Positions 16,679-24,994 of a DNA stretch of 46,564 nt are shown in pieces; within the stretch, counting starts at the first letter, position 1; the number at the start of each line of letters is the position of its first letter. The notes under the pieces are model-generated. The model did no database searches. It saw only the letters and a list, made by a program, of their open reading frames with translations, and was not told the origin of the DNA. The stretch is taken from assembly GCA_046583095.1 (NCBI GenBank), contig JAYGDB010000172.1, positions 1 through 46,564 of the forward strand, given 5' to 3'. The stretch comes from JAJDAN01 sp046583095 (GTDB taxonomy: Bacteria; Myxococcota_A; UBA9160; UBA4427). The position numbers and the translations under genes were made by a program.

Positions 16679-17904
16679 GTGGCGCGCTCCGATCCTCCCC
16701 AGCGCGGCAGCAGGAGCTGCAGGAAGGCGTCTCGCTGCCGTTTCGGTCCGAGTGTCAGCAAGCCGATCGAAGCGACCAGGTAGATGCCCGTGAATGCCCA
16801 TCGCACCGCGCTGCTCGGGAATAGAAGCTGTCCGGCGAAGAGCGCGGCCAACACCAGCGCCTCCTTCCGACTGAACCTCAGGTCCGCCAACATGATCGCG
16901 GCCAGCAGCGATTGTGCAGACGTAAGCAACAGCTCCTGCACCTGTCGGTCGTCGAGAGGCAGACCACGCGCCGCGCCGAGAGAGATCGCATAGGTGATGG
17001 GGATCGCGCCGACGAGCAGTGTCCACTGGTTGACCTTCGACGATATCAGGGCACCGATTCCAACGGAGCCCCGCAACTTCAGGGCGAACAGCAGTGCCAC
17101 AACGAACTCAGGCGACTCGGACGCCAGGGGCGCCACCCACTGGACCAGCAGGAACTCGTCCACATCGTAATTTCGTCCCAGGTGCACGAGGCTCTCCGCG
17201 AAGGGCTCCGCCGCGATGAAGATGGCAGCGGCCGCGAACACGAAGAGCATAATCGCCCAGGCACGACGGCCCAGGTTCTGGAACTCGCTGTCGATGAGCC
17301 GAGCGGGTCCGGCGAGCTCGACCTCCTCGTGCTCGCCCTTGAAAGCTGCCCGGAGGTAGGCGACGAAGAGGCCGAGCAACACGATTGCGTCCAGCAGACT
17401 GATGCTGCCGGAGAGGGGAATCACGAATGAGTAGAGGGTCGCCCATATCAGGAAACGCAGTTCGAGCCGCTGCCGCGGATGCACGATGAGCTCCCGGGTC
17501 CGACTCTTCCAACAGGCTGCCAGCACGACAGCGGCCCATCCGAAGCCGATGAGCAGCCGATTGGCACCCGTCATGTTGGCCACCGCGTAGCCCGCGTAGA
17601 CAGGATCCTGCCCCGCCATCCAGGCGAAGTGCAGATCGATCGCGTACTCGGGCAGAACGCCGACGAGGGCGAGCACGAGCAGCGCGAGGGATTGCGGAAT
17701 GTCCCGCTCGGCCACCTCGCACGCCCAGGAGAGCATGAACGCCGCACCGAGAATCGCGCCGCCCGCGAGAACAGCCGTCATCTCGAAGGACAGCCCGAGA
17801 CCTTCGAACGCCTGGGCGACCACCCAGGGCACGGGAAGCAAGACGCCCAGAGTGAACCAGACGACGTCGCGGGCACGGCTCCGCGGCGCCGCGTCGGAGC
17901 TCAT
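16675..17904 (-). CDS. Ca2+/cation antiporter (CaCA, sodium/calcium exchanger family)
   Basis: A 409-residue inner-membrane protein with about ten hydrophobic helices and two inverted alpha-repeats: GVLPEYAIDL with NMTGANRLLIG in the first half, and PLASESPEFVVALLFALK with SSKVNQWTLLVG in the second. The paired Glu residues in PEYA and ESPE mark the CaCA ion site. A loop of about 60 residues (KGEHEEVELAGP) separates the halves. It probably exports Ca2+ or another cation in exchange for H+ or Na+. It overlaps the kinase gene by 4 nt (ATGA) upstream and the oxidase gene by 4 nt downstream, so the three are translationally coupled. Confidence 0.88.
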   Translation of the reverse strand: MSSDAAPRSRARDVVWFTLGVLLPVPWVVAQAFEGLGLSFEMTAVLAGGAILGAAFMLSWACEVAERDIPQSLALLVLALVGVLPEYAIDLHFAWMAGQDPVYAGYAVANMTGANRLLIGFGWAAVVLAACWKSRTRELIVHPRQRLELRFLIWATLYSFVIPLSGSISLLDAIVLLGLFVAYLRAAFKGEHEEVELAGPARLIDSEFQNLGRRAWAIMLFVFAAAAIFIAAEPFAESLVHLGRNYDVDEFLLVQWVAPLASESPEFVVALLFALKLRGSVGIGALISSKVNQWTLLVGAIPITYAISLGAARGLPLDDRQVQELLLTSAQSLLAAIMLADLRFSRKEALVLAALFAGQLLFPSSAVRWAFTGIYLVASIGLLTLGPKRQRDAFLQLLLPRWGGSERAT

Positions 17905-18866
17905 GCGAGCGCAACCCCGAACTCGCGCTCGAAGCGCTCGTGAATCTCCGCGCAGGGAATCGTGATGCTCTGCGGGCCGGAGTTCGAGATCTTGAGCGAC
18001 CCCATCAGACTCCCCATGCGCGCCCCCTGCTCGAGAGGCAGGCCGTGGAGCAGCGCATACAAGATCCCCGATCGGTACGCGTCCCCGCAGCCCGTGGGAT
18101 CGACGACGGCGTCCGGCGTGATCGTCGGGATGTCGGCGCTCTCGACCTCCATCGGGACGGCGTCCTTGAGTCCGCCCTTCCGCACCCGCGACCCCTTCTC
18201 GCCGCAGGTCACGACCAGGGCCCCGACTCGCTGCAGGATCGCGTCCTCATCGAGACTCGTCTTCTCGAGGGTGAGCGCCCACTCGTAGTCGTTCACCACG
18301 TAGACCGCTGCGCCCTCGAGCAACTCGACGAGTTCGGAGCCGTCGAACATCGGCAGACCCTGGCCCGGATCCACGACGCAGGGGATGCCCCGCTGCTTGA
18401 GGGCCGCGGCGTTTTCGATCATCGCCTGCTTTCCGTTGGGGGCGACGATGCCGACGCGGATCTCTTCCTCGATCCCGTCGAGACGCGCCTCGTGGGCGCG
18501 GTCCATCGCACCCGGGTGGAAGGAGCTGATCTGGTTGTTGTCCAGATCCGTCGTGATGAAGCAGTTCGCCGTGAAACAATCTTCGAGGACGCGGACGAAA
18601 TCGAGGCGAATCCCGTGCCCCTGCATCCAGGCGGCGTACTCGCCGAAGTCACGACCCGCCGTTGCGAGCAGGATCGGGTCGAGCTCGAGCCGCCGCAGGT
18701 TGTAGGCGATGTTGGCCCCGGTACCGCCCCACTGGCGCTTCAGATCGGGCACCATGAACGCCACGTTCAGGCTGTCGATCTTGTCCGGCAGGATGTGGTT
18801 CTTGAACCGGTCCGGGAAGACCATGATCTGGTCGATCGCGATGGAGCCGGTGACGAGGACAGGCAT
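17901..18866 (-). CDS. PfkB-family carbohydrate/nucleoside kinase (adenosine-kinase-like)
   Basis: About 321 residues of the ribokinase/PfkB fold. The N-terminal GSIAIDQIMVFPDRF and WGGTGANIAYNL bind the sugar; the C-terminal DAVVDPTGCGDAYRSGIL is the PfkB anion-hole motif with the catalytic Asp of GCGD. The family phosphorylates sugars or nucleosides with ATP. The GGTGANIAYNLRRL form is shared with bacterial proteins annotated as adenosine or sugar kinases; the substrate is not fixed. I prefer ATG 18866 to GTG 18872 because AAGAGG is then about 6 nt upstream. It heads the operon with the cation exchanger and FAD oxidase, and is divergent from purN. Confidence 0.86.
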   Translation of the reverse strand: MPVLVTGSIAIDQIMVFPDRFKNHILPDKIDSLNVAFMVPDLKRQWGGTGANIAYNLRRLELDPILLATAGRDFGEYAAWMQGHGIRLDFVRVLEDCFTANCFITTDLDNNQISSFHPGAMDRAHEARLDGIEEEIRVGIVAPNGKQAMIENAAALKQRGIPCVVDPGQGLPMFDGSELVELLEGAAVYVVNDYEWALTLEKTSLDEDAILQRVGALVVTCGEKGSRVRKGGLKDAVPMEVESADIPTITPDAVVDPTGCGDAYRSGILYALLHGLPLEQGARMGSLMGSLKISNSGPQSITIPCAEIHERFEREFGVALA

Positions 18867-18939
18867 GGACACCTCTTGGCCAGAGCGCTCCGGAGGCAGG
18901 ATCGCGCAGTCTCGCGGTCCCGAAGCACGAGGTCAATGG

Positions 18940-18945
18940 TAGAGT
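18940..18945 (+). promoter_or_regulatory. Extended -10 of purN, leaderless geometry
   Basis: TGGTAGAGT contains a TGn extension and the hexamer TAGAGT (18940-18945), ending 7 nt before the purN ATG at 18953. Transcription would begin at or next to the A of ATG. No ribosome binding site is visible. Confidence 0.5.
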
Positions 18946-18952
18946 CCGGCCC

Positions 18953-19573
18953 ATGACTGCCCCGCTGAGCGTCGCCGTCCTCCTCTCGGGCAACGGATCG
19001 AGCCTCGAAAACCTGCTGGAACACATCGATTCGGGCGCGGTCGACGCCGAGGTGGTCGTCGTCATCTCGTCCAAGCAGGAGGCCTTTGGGCTCACCCGGG
19101 CCCGGCGCCGGGGCATTCCGACCGTCGCCATCCCGCGAAAGCAGCACCCGGACAGCAAGGAGTTCAACGACCTCCTCCACGTCGCCCTCGCCCCCTACGA
19201 CGTGGAACTGGTGGCGCTGTTGGGCTTTCTCTCGCTCTTCGAACTGCGCGAGAAGTACGCCGGCCGCACGATCAACGTCCACCCGGCGCTGATCCCCGCC
19301 TTTTGCGGGAAGGGCTTCTACGGACATCGGGTCCACGAGGCGGTGCTCGCCTCCGGCGTCAAGCTGACCGGAGCCACGGTGCACATCTCGGACGATCAGT
19401 ACGACAAGGGGCCGATCCTCCTCCAAGAGGCCGTCCCGGTCCTGGAGGGGGATACGGCGGAGACTCTCGCAGAGCGGGTCCAGGAGGCCGAGCGGCGACT
19501 CGTCCCCCGGGCCGTGCAGCTATTTGCCGAGGAACGGGTCCGGATCGAGGAACAGCGAGTTCGGATCCTGTAG
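18953..19573 (+). CDS. purN: Phosphoribosylglycinamide formyltransferase
   Basis: A 206-residue enzyme of purine synthesis that formylates GAR with 10-formyltetrahydrofolate. It starts SVAVLLSGNGSSLENLLEHI, the phosphate-binding loop. The catalytic residues are visible as N108 and H110 in TINVHPALIP, and D151 in SDDQYDKGPILLQ, matching Asn106, His108 and Asp144 of E. coli PurN. The substrate loop reads AFCGKGFYGHRVHEA, a variant of the PGLHTHRQ segment found in many bacterial PurN proteins. The start is ATG 18953, with a -10-like element directly upstream. It is divergent from the kinase operon and followed by about 105 nt holding the imuA promoter. A GCGGCC/GGCCGC dyad at 19601-19627 may help terminate it. 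Confidence 0.93.
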   Translation: MTAPLSVAVLLSGNGSSLENLLEHIDSGAVDAEVVVVISSKQEAFGLTRARRRGIPTVAIPRKQHPDSKEFNDLLHVALAPYDVELVALLGFLSLFELREKYAGRTINVHPALIPAFCGKGFYGHRVHEAVLASGVKLTGATVHISDDQYDKGPILLQEAVPVLEGDTAETLAERVQEAERRLVPRAVQLFAEERVRIEEQRVRIL

Positions 19574-19642
19574 CAGGAGCAAGCGGGGAGCACGCCCCCG
19601 GCGGCCGGTTCGAATTCCATTGGCCGCATCCTGTTTCTCTAC

Positions 19643-19671
19643 TTGCAGAAAAGCGAAAGTAGAGCGAAACT
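19643..19671 (+). promoter_or_regulatory. imuA promoter with 11-nt-period CGAAA direct repeat (candidate SOS operator)
   Basis: TTGCAG (19643-19648), a 17-nt spacer and GAAACT (19666-19671) form a plausible core promoter. Within it, CGAAA occurs at 19654-19658 and 19665-19669, exactly one 11-nt period apart, preceded by AAAAG. The segment aligns without gaps to the dnaE2 promoter at 26862-26890 (19 of 29 positions identical). CTCTACTT (19637-19644) and AAGTAGAG (19657-19664) also form a dyad here, but that is not conserved at dnaE2. The predicted transcript start is 0-3 nt before the GTG at 19680. Confidence 0.65.
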
Positions 19672-19679
19672 GTGATCCT

Positions 19680-20459
19680 GTGTCCCGTGAATCCCCCAGC
19701 GACGCCGTTCGGGTGCGTCACTCGCAGGTAATTGAGTCCCTGCTGAGCGACCTCGGCTCTCAGCTGAAGCGGGGCGGAAGCGTTCGGGAACGGCCCAGTC
19801 GCCTGCCTATCGGCCGTCCGGAAGTCGACCGCCTGCTGGGAGGCGGGTTCCCACTGGGCGCCCTCAGCGAGATCAGTGGCGCCTCCTCGTCGGGCCGGAC
19901 GTCACTGTCTCTCGCACTGCTTGCCCATACCACCGGCCGAGGTGAGCTGGCAGGCTGGGTGGATACGGCGGACGCCTTCGACCCGCCGTCCGCGGAGCGA
20001 CTCGGGGTAGACCTCGACCGGGTACTGTGGGTGCGAGTTCGAACGGAGCCCGAGCGCAGCGCCGAAAGAGCCTTGCGGGCCACCGAGCGGCTGCTCCAAA
20101 CCGAAGGCTTCCCCCTGGTGCTGCTCGATTGGACCGGAAGCCTACCGGCCCCCAAGGTGGCGTCCTGGATCCGGCTCACGCGTCTCGCGGCGGCAGCCCG
20201 ATCGGTTCTGCTGCTCTTGTCATCGGAACGTCTGGCGGGCTCACATGCCGAGATGGCGGTGATGATGGAGCCGGCCCGGGCACGCTTCACCGGCACTCCC
20301 GCCCTACTCGAAGAACTCGAGGCCCGGATGCTGCTCGTCCGCAACCGCACCGCCCCGATCGATCCCACGGCCTCGTTCGACATCCGCCTCTCTGGAGTTC
20401 GTCCCCGCCGTCTCTCTCAGCCTCGCCCCTGTCGCACCTCCCGTGAGTCAGCCGCATAG
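19680..20459 (+). CDS. imuA: ImuA: RecA-like recombinase accessory protein of the mutasome
   Basis: A 259-residue RecA-fold protein. LPIGRPEVDRLLGGGFPLGALSEISG precedes the nucleotide-binding loop (only key parts quoted), which reads GASSSGRT at residues 67-74, with Arg73 where RecA has Lys. The rest keeps the RecA core strands (GWVDTADAFDPPSAERLG, VLLDWTGSLP, LLLLSSERLAG). ImuA works with ImuB and DnaE2 in damage-induced mutagenesis, probably handling RecA filaments or recruiting polymerase. I start at GTG 19680, because upstream codons are unrelated and the promoter element ends at 19671; a frame open from 19524 is not credible. It overlaps imuB by 17 nt, so the two are coupled. Confidence 0.88.
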   Translation: MSRESPSDAVRVRHSQVIESLLSDLGSQLKRGGSVRERPSRLPIGRPEVDRLLGGGFPLGALSEISGASSSGRTSLSLALLAHTTGRGELAGWVDTADAFDPPSAERLGVDLDRVLWVRVRTEPERSAERALRATERLLQTEGFPLVLLDWTGSLPAPKVASWIRLTRLAAAARSVLLLLSSERLAGSHAEMAVMMEPARARFTGTPALLEELEARMLLVRNRTAPIDPTASFDIRLSGVRPRRLSQPRPCRTSRESAA

Positions 20460-21975
20460 ACTGGCCTGTCTGCTCATCCCGGATCTGCCCCTGCGCGCGG
20501 AACTGCGCGCCCATCCGGAGCTCGCGAACGTTCCCTTCGTCGTCGCGGCGGGCTCCGACGCCCTGGCCGAGGTGATCGAGGTCTCGCCTGCGGCCCACCT
20601 GGCCGGCGTGCGAGCCGGCGGCTCGGTGACCCACGCCCGGGCGGTCGCTAGCGACATCCGCGTGCAGGTGATGTCGCTCGCGCTCGAGCGCGCATCGCGG
20701 CAGGCGCTGCTCGATGTCGCCCTCTCCTTCTCTCCGCGTGCCGTACTCGCCAAACGTTCCTACTGGGCATTCTCGAGCGAGGCCTCCGTCCTGCTCGACG
20801 CGTCGGGAATGAAGCAACTGTATGAATCAGAGCGGCACTTCGCGTCGGCCCTGGCGGCGCGGTCAGAAGCCCTGGGCCTGCCCGGCGTCGTGGCAATCGC
20901 GTCTTCACGAACCGTGGCGCGCATCGCCGCACGCCAGTGTGCCAACCAGGCCGACCCGCTGTGCATCGTGCCGGCGGGCACGGAATCCTCTTTCCTCGCT
21001 CCGCTTGCCATCGATCTGCTCGACCCGGATGACAAGCTCGAACAGCAGCTGACCCGTTTCGGGGTGCACATCATTCGCGATCTGCTGCGGCTGCCGCGTC
21101 GCGCCCTGGCCCGACGCCTGGGGCCAGATGTGCTCCAACTCGTGGCCATGGCCCGGGGCGAAACCGTCGAGCCTCCCCTGCCCGCTCCTGCCGACAGCCA
21201 CCTCGAGGAAGCAATCGACCTCGACTACCCGGCGGATCGCACCGAACCCCTGCTCTTCGTGCTGCGCGGACTGCTCTCGCGCCTGATGGAGCGTCTGAAG
21301 CTGCGACACCTGGCCTCGGGCCCGCTCGATCTGCGGCTCGACCTCGAAGGAGGCGGTCGGGACGTCCGCCAGGTCGGCGTCGCTGGGGCCACGCGGGACG
21401 TCCGCGTGTTGCTTCGGTTGCTGGCGCTGACTCTCGAAGCCCATCCTCCCGACGCGCCGGTAGAAGCCATCTCCGTCGCCACCGAAGGCCTACCCGAAAG
21501 GCGCGATCAGCTGGACCTTTTCCGGCCGCGCGGTCCGGATCCCAATAGCCTGGATCGGACCCTGACCGCGCTCGAGTCCCTGTGCGGCTCAGGCCGGGTC
21601 GGGGCACCCGAGGTCGCCGACGACCACCGTCCGGACGCCTTCGGACTGAAGCCGTTCGAGCCCCACCGTGTGTCTCGCGCTCCCGATCTCCCTGCGAGCA
21701 CCGAACCGCCCGTACTGGTCGTTCGCGCCCTGCGACCTCCCGTCGCCGCCGAGGTCCGGGTGCACCGTGGACTTCCGATCCAGGTGCGCAGCGCCGTTTC
21801 GAGTGGCGACGTGGTCCACGTCTCGGGGCCGTGGAGAACGACAGGACGCTGGTGGTCGGACACGGACCGCTACGCCCTCGATCACTTCGACATCCAGGTG
21901 AGCGATGGAACGGTGTCGCGGCTGTGCTTCGATTGGTACAAGCGGTGCTGGCGCATCGACGGCCTCTACGACTAG
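20443..21975 (+). CDS. imuB: ImuB: catalytically inactive Y-family polymerase, mutasome hub
   Basis: A 510-residue Y-family polymerase homologue. The palm segment LACLLIPDLPL stands where active enzymes have the DMDAFYASVE metal site. FSSEASVLLDASG replaces the SLDEAFLDL motif, with Ser in place of the catalytic Asp, so it should not synthesise DNA. QLDLF at residues 356-360 is a canonical beta-clamp-binding motif, and the long C-terminal tail is the region that contacts ImuA and DnaE2 in other bacteria. It bridges clamp, ImuA and DnaE2 during translesion synthesis. The start is GTG 20443, inside imuA, and gives the right family N-terminus. Unlike the usual imuA-imuB-dnaE2 cassette, dnaE2 is not next; it lies 4.9 kb downstream. 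Confidence 0.9.
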   Translation: MSQPHRLACLLIPDLPLRAELRAHPELANVPFVVAAGSDALAEVIEVSPAAHLAGVRAGGSVTHARAVASDIRVQVMSLALERASRQALLDVALSFSPRAVLAKRSYWAFSSEASVLLDASGMKQLYESERHFASALAARSEALGLPGVVAIASSRTVARIAARQCANQADPLCIVPAGTESSFLAPLAIDLLDPDDKLEQQLTRFGVHIIRDLLRLPRRALARRLGPDVLQLVAMARGETVEPPLPAPADSHLEEAIDLDYPADRTEPLLFVLRGLLSRLMERLKLRHLASGPLDLRLDLEGGGRDVRQVGVAGATRDVRVLLRLLALTLEAHPPDAPVEAISVATEGLPERRDQLDLFRPRGPDPNSLDRTLTALESLCGSGRVGAPEVADDHRPDAFGLKPFEPHRVSRAPDLPASTEPPVLVVRALRPPVAAEVRVHRGLPIQVRSAVSSGDVVHVSGPWRTTGRWWSDTDRYALDHFDIQVSDGTVSRLCFDWYKRCWRIDGLYD

Positions 21976-22014
21976 GAGCGCGGCCCGAAACACGCCTCGC
22001 TACCGTTTCGCAGC

Positions 22015-23652
22015 CTACCAGCCTTCGACCCAGCGCACGGCACCCGAGAGCCCGCGACTGCCGTGGGCCCCAAACTGGTCGAGATGACGACGCTGGACGC
22101 GCATGGATCTCGCCCATTCGGGGCTCGAGCGGGCCGCGGCTCGCTCGCCGAATCCCCCGTCCCGCGAGAAGTCGACCCCGTAGCCCGCGTAATAGCGGGA
22201 ACAGCGAGCGAGGTTCGATTCGAGGGCGGGCCCCGGGCGCAGGTAAACCCCGCTGTTGAAATTTTCGAACACGGGGATCCAGCCGCCACCGACACGGATC
22301 GCCTCGGTCATCCAGCCCCGATGGACCAGCAGGATCTCGATCTCGTATTCGTCGAGCAACTCGTCGTACCCCGACCTGCGGTTTGCAATCGCATGAGAGT
22401 CGCGAACGACCTGTTCGCCGATCGTGACCCAACGCCCGTCGACGAACACCGGATACCGGTCGCCCGTCCGAAACAGCACGTACCCTCCCCACTTGTTCGA
22501 GTTGAACAGCCGCCCCTCGAGCTGCGTCTTCTCGAGGAAGGTCATGGCCTCGACCGGGAACATCGCGCTGCGGAAGTCGCGGAGCCGGGGCGGGGCGTCG
22601 ACGAGACCGAGACCAAGCCAGGCGATCGCCCCCGCGGCCGCGGCCACGGCGACGACGTCCCGGTGCTTCGCGCTCGGAAGATTCGTCACCACGAAGATCA
22701 GGGGGACGAAGCAAGTCCACACGAAGCGCTGGCTGACGAACGGGAGCGACGCGACGAACAGGACAACGGAGAGGGATGCGAACCCGGCCTCCCGCCGACA
22801 GCGGTACGCGGTGACGACCGTCGCAAGCAGCAGGCCGGAGAAGAGCGCGATCCAGCCGGGCGTGCGCGTCGAGAGGCCGCGCGCACTCGCGATCGACGCC
22901 CACTCGAGCGAGAGATCGGCGTTCACTCGCCCAGACTCGAGCAGGTAGCCGAAGATCTGGGCGTGATTCGGCGAGACGAGAACGGCGAGCAGCACGAGTC
23001 CGGCCAGCCCCCAGAGACGCAGCAACCGCCCTTCTCCCAGATCCGACTCCCGGGGCAGCCGCCCCAGGACGCGCTGCTCGAATGTCGCCGCCACAGCCTG
23101 AATGCCCGTGACTGCGGCAAACAGCAAGACGCCCGAGTGCAGGTTGATCCAGACCACCGTGAACCCGAAGAAGCCGGCCAGCTGGGCAGTCGAGAGCCGT
23201 GGACGCGCTACGAAAAGCGCGCCGTACGCCCAGGCGAAAAGCAGCAGGTTCCACATGTGGGGCCGGAGTTGGAAGCGACTCTCGGCAAGCAAGACCCACA
23301 GCACGACCATCAGCAGGGCCACGCCCGCGCTCGCGCCCGCGCGTCGACCCCACCCGAAGAGCAGCAGCGCCGCTCCACCCGCGAGGAGTGCGTTGCCGAA
23401 GCGCAGAACCGTCACCCCGAAGCCGTCGATGACGGCCGCGTAGATCACCTGGCTCGCCCACTGGTGCGCGACCATGGGCGCGCCGCGGGCCGTGTGGGTG
23501 AAGGGCTCGGCGGCGGGGACGGCAGCGTGCTCGAGGATCGAGCGGCCGAGTGCAACTTGCCAGCCGAAGTCGGGGTTGCCGATGGGATGCGCTGCTCCCC
23601 AGCAGACGCTGACGATCAGAAGCGCGAGCAAGACGCCGGAGACGCTCTTCAC
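22015..23652 (-). CDS. Polytopic membrane protein, GT-C glycosyltransferase-like
   Basis: A 545-residue protein with about ten hydrophobic segments in the first 340 residues and a soluble C-terminal region of about 190 residues. The layout, the N-terminal NPDFGWQVALGRSIL segment with an Asp in the first periplasmic loop, and the C-terminal NSNKWGGYVLFRTGDRYPVFVDGR suggest the GT-C fold of lipid-linked sugar transferases (PMT/ArnT-like). I cannot assign a donor or acceptor, and the call is by resemblance only. The start is GTG 23652; TAGCCT ends 6 nt upstream, so it may be leaderless, although TTGGGG could serve as a ribosome site. It converges with imuB, interrupts the usual mutasome cassette, and has no obvious link to DNA repair. 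Confidence 0.6.
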   Translation of the reverse strand: MKSVSGVLLALLIVSVCWGAAHPIGNPDFGWQVALGRSILEHAAVPAAEPFTHTARGAPMVAHQWASQVIYAAVIDGFGVTVLRFGNALLAGGAALLLFGWGRRAGASAGVALLMVVLWVLLAESRFQLRPHMWNLLLFAWAYGALFVARPRLSTAQLAGFFGFTVVWINLHSGVLLFAAVTGIQAVAATFEQRVLGRLPRESDLGEGRLLRLWGLAGLVLLAVLVSPNHAQIFGYLLESGRVNADLSLEWASIASARGLSTRTPGWIALFSGLLLATVVTAYRCRREAGFASLSVVLFVASLPFVSQRFVWTCFVPLIFVVTNLPSAKHRDVVAVAAAAGAIAWLGLGLVDAPPRLRDFRSAMFPVEAMTFLEKTQLEGRLFNSNKWGGYVLFRTGDRYPVFVDGRWVTIGEQVVRDSHAIANRRSGYDELLDEYEIEILLVHRGWMTEAIRVGGGWIPVFENFNSGVYLRPGPALESNLARCSRYYAGYGVDFSRDGGFGERAAARSSPEWARSMRVQRRHLDQFGAHGSRGLSGAVRWVEGW

Positions 23653-23738
23653 CCCAACAGGCTACCCGACACCCGCCCGCTGAGAGACCCTCGGCGAGTG
23701 TCGCTTCGACGAACTCGACCCGGCGGCGCGGTCGACGT

Positions 23739-24971
23739 CTAGTCCTCGCCTCGCTTGATCTGGGTCGTCAGAGCGGCACGCTCGGCTGGCCCCTGGCTGG
23801 CCCGAGTCACCGCTCTGCTGCCGAAGCGATCGGCGATCTCATCGAGGGCGCGGTTCAGCTGTCTTCGCTCGTCCTGCTCGGGGGTGGCGAAGAGCGAGAG
23901 CTGGGAACGCCGCTCGCCGATCACATTCGTGACACCGACGCCGATCAGCCGAACCGGCTCGCTGAGCGCCGCCCGCGACAACAGCGCGTAGGCTTCACGC
24001 GCGATGCGATCGCCGTCGTCGGTCGGCCGCGTCAGCGTGATCCGGCGGGTGTGCAGCGGATAGCCGCGCGGCCCCGGGCTGACCCGCCGGGCCTGCTTCC
24101 ACTTGAGGACGACGGTCCGCGCCTGCACCCGATCCTTGCGCAGCCGCCGTGCCACGGACTCGGCGTGGGTGAGGATCGTCGATTCGAGAACGCCACGATC
24201 CGAGACGTCCGCGGCGAAGGTATTCTCCTCGCTGTACGAGATCGCCTCGCGATAGGCCTTGATCTCTCGTACGTCCCGCCCGCGGGCGAGCCGGGCGACA
24301 TCGAGACCCCAGTCACCCAGCCGGTCGCGCAGGCGATGATCGTCCGCACGCGCGAGATCGCCCAGGCTGTGGAAGCCCGCAGCCACCAGCCTTTGCTCCG
24401 CGACGGCTCCGACCCCCCAGATTGCGCGCACGGGCAGCGGATCCAGAAACTCGCGGACCTCGTCGGCGCTCACCTCGAGCAGACCGTCGGGCTTCGCCTG
24501 GCCGCTGGCAATCTTGGCGACCATCTTGACGGGCCCGATTCCGACCGAGATCGGGAGATCGAGGTCGTTCCGGACGCGAGCCCGCAGCCTCTCCCCGACC
24601 TCACGAGCCGGGCCCATCAGGCGCTCGCTTCCGGTCAGGTCGAGAAAGGCCTCGTCGAGAGATAGCCCCTCCACGGAGGGGGAGAAGTCGCGGAAGATCT
24701 CGAACACCCGCTTCGACTCCCTCGAGTACAGGCCCATGTCGCCGTGTACGAAGATCAGGTCGGGGCACAAGCGACGCGCTTCGAAGGACGGCATCGCAGA
24801 GCGGACCCCGAACCGGCGAGCCTCGTAGCTGGCGGCAGAGACCACACCCCTGGGCCCGGCACCGCCCACGACGATGGGCTGGCCACGCAGCTCCGGGTGA
24901 TCCCGCTGCTCGACGGACGCGTAGAAGGCGTCCATATCGGCGTGCAGGATCACGGTCTGGTGCTCTCCCAC
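23739..24971 (-). CDS. dinB: DNA polymerase IV (DinB), Y-family translesion polymerase
   Basis: A 410-residue active Y-family polymerase. The metal ligands are D12 in ADMDAFYASVEQ and D106-E107 in SLDEAFLDLTG. SVGIGPVKMVAKIAS is a Pol IV signature, and the thumb and little-finger domains follow. QLSLF at residues 357-361, before a 49-residue tail, is a beta-clamp-binding motif. It copies past minor-groove and alkylation damage. The start is GTG 24971, where family similarity starts; TAGACT (minus strand 24983-24978) ends 6 nt upstream, which suggests a leaderless message. The promoter lacks the CGAAA repeats found at imuA and dnaE2, so it is probably not in the same regulon. Divergent from argC by only 23 nt. 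Confidence 0.94.
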   Translation of the reverse strand: MGEHQTVILHADMDAFYASVEQRDHPELRGQPIVVGGAGPRGVVSAASYEARRFGVRSAMPSFEARRLCPDLIFVHGDMGLYSRESKRVFEIFRDFSPSVEGLSLDEAFLDLTGSERLMGPAREVGERLRARVRNDLDLPISVGIGPVKMVAKIASGQAKPDGLLEVSADEVREFLDPLPVRAIWGVGAVAEQRLVAAGFHSLGDLARADDHRLRDRLGDWGLDVARLARGRDVREIKAYREAISYSEENTFAADVSDRGVLESTILTHAESVARRLRKDRVQARTVVLKWKQARRVSPGPRGYPLHTRRITLTRPTDDGDRIAREAYALLSRAALSEPVRLIGVGVTNVIGERRSQLSLFATPEQDERRQLNRALDEIADRFGSRAVTRASQGPAERAALTTQIKRGED

Positions 24972-24977
24972 GTCGCG

Positions 24978-24987
24978 AGTCTACACT
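24978..24987. promoter_or_regulatory. Bidirectional promoter of dinB and argC with overlapping -10 boxes
   Basis: AGTCTACACT contains TACACT on the plus strand (24982-24987), 7 nt before the argC ATG, and TAGACT on the minus strand (24983-24978), 6 nt before the dinB GTG. The two boxes share the TA at 24982-24983. The full intergenic space is 23 nt, so both messages would be leaderless. No clear -35 boxes are visible in either direction. Confidence 0.55.
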
Positions 24988-24994
24988 GCCAGCC

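Noticed and set aside
19637..19664. CTCTACTT-N12-AAGTAGAG dyad as the main imuA operator
   Set aside because: The left arm is missing at dnaE2, while the CGAAA direct repeat is shared by both, so the direct repeat is the better candidate.
21071..23461. A 796-codon open frame on the minus strand across imuB and the GT-C-like gene
   Set aside because: Its product is rich in Arg, Gly and Pro with no family resemblance, and it lies antisense to imuB and out of frame with the membrane protein gene. Such frames are common in GC-rich DNA.
24972..24994. SOS-type operator before dinB
   Set aside because: The 23-nt gap has no CGAAA repeat and no known LexA box, so dinB is not placed in the imuA/dnaE2 regulon.
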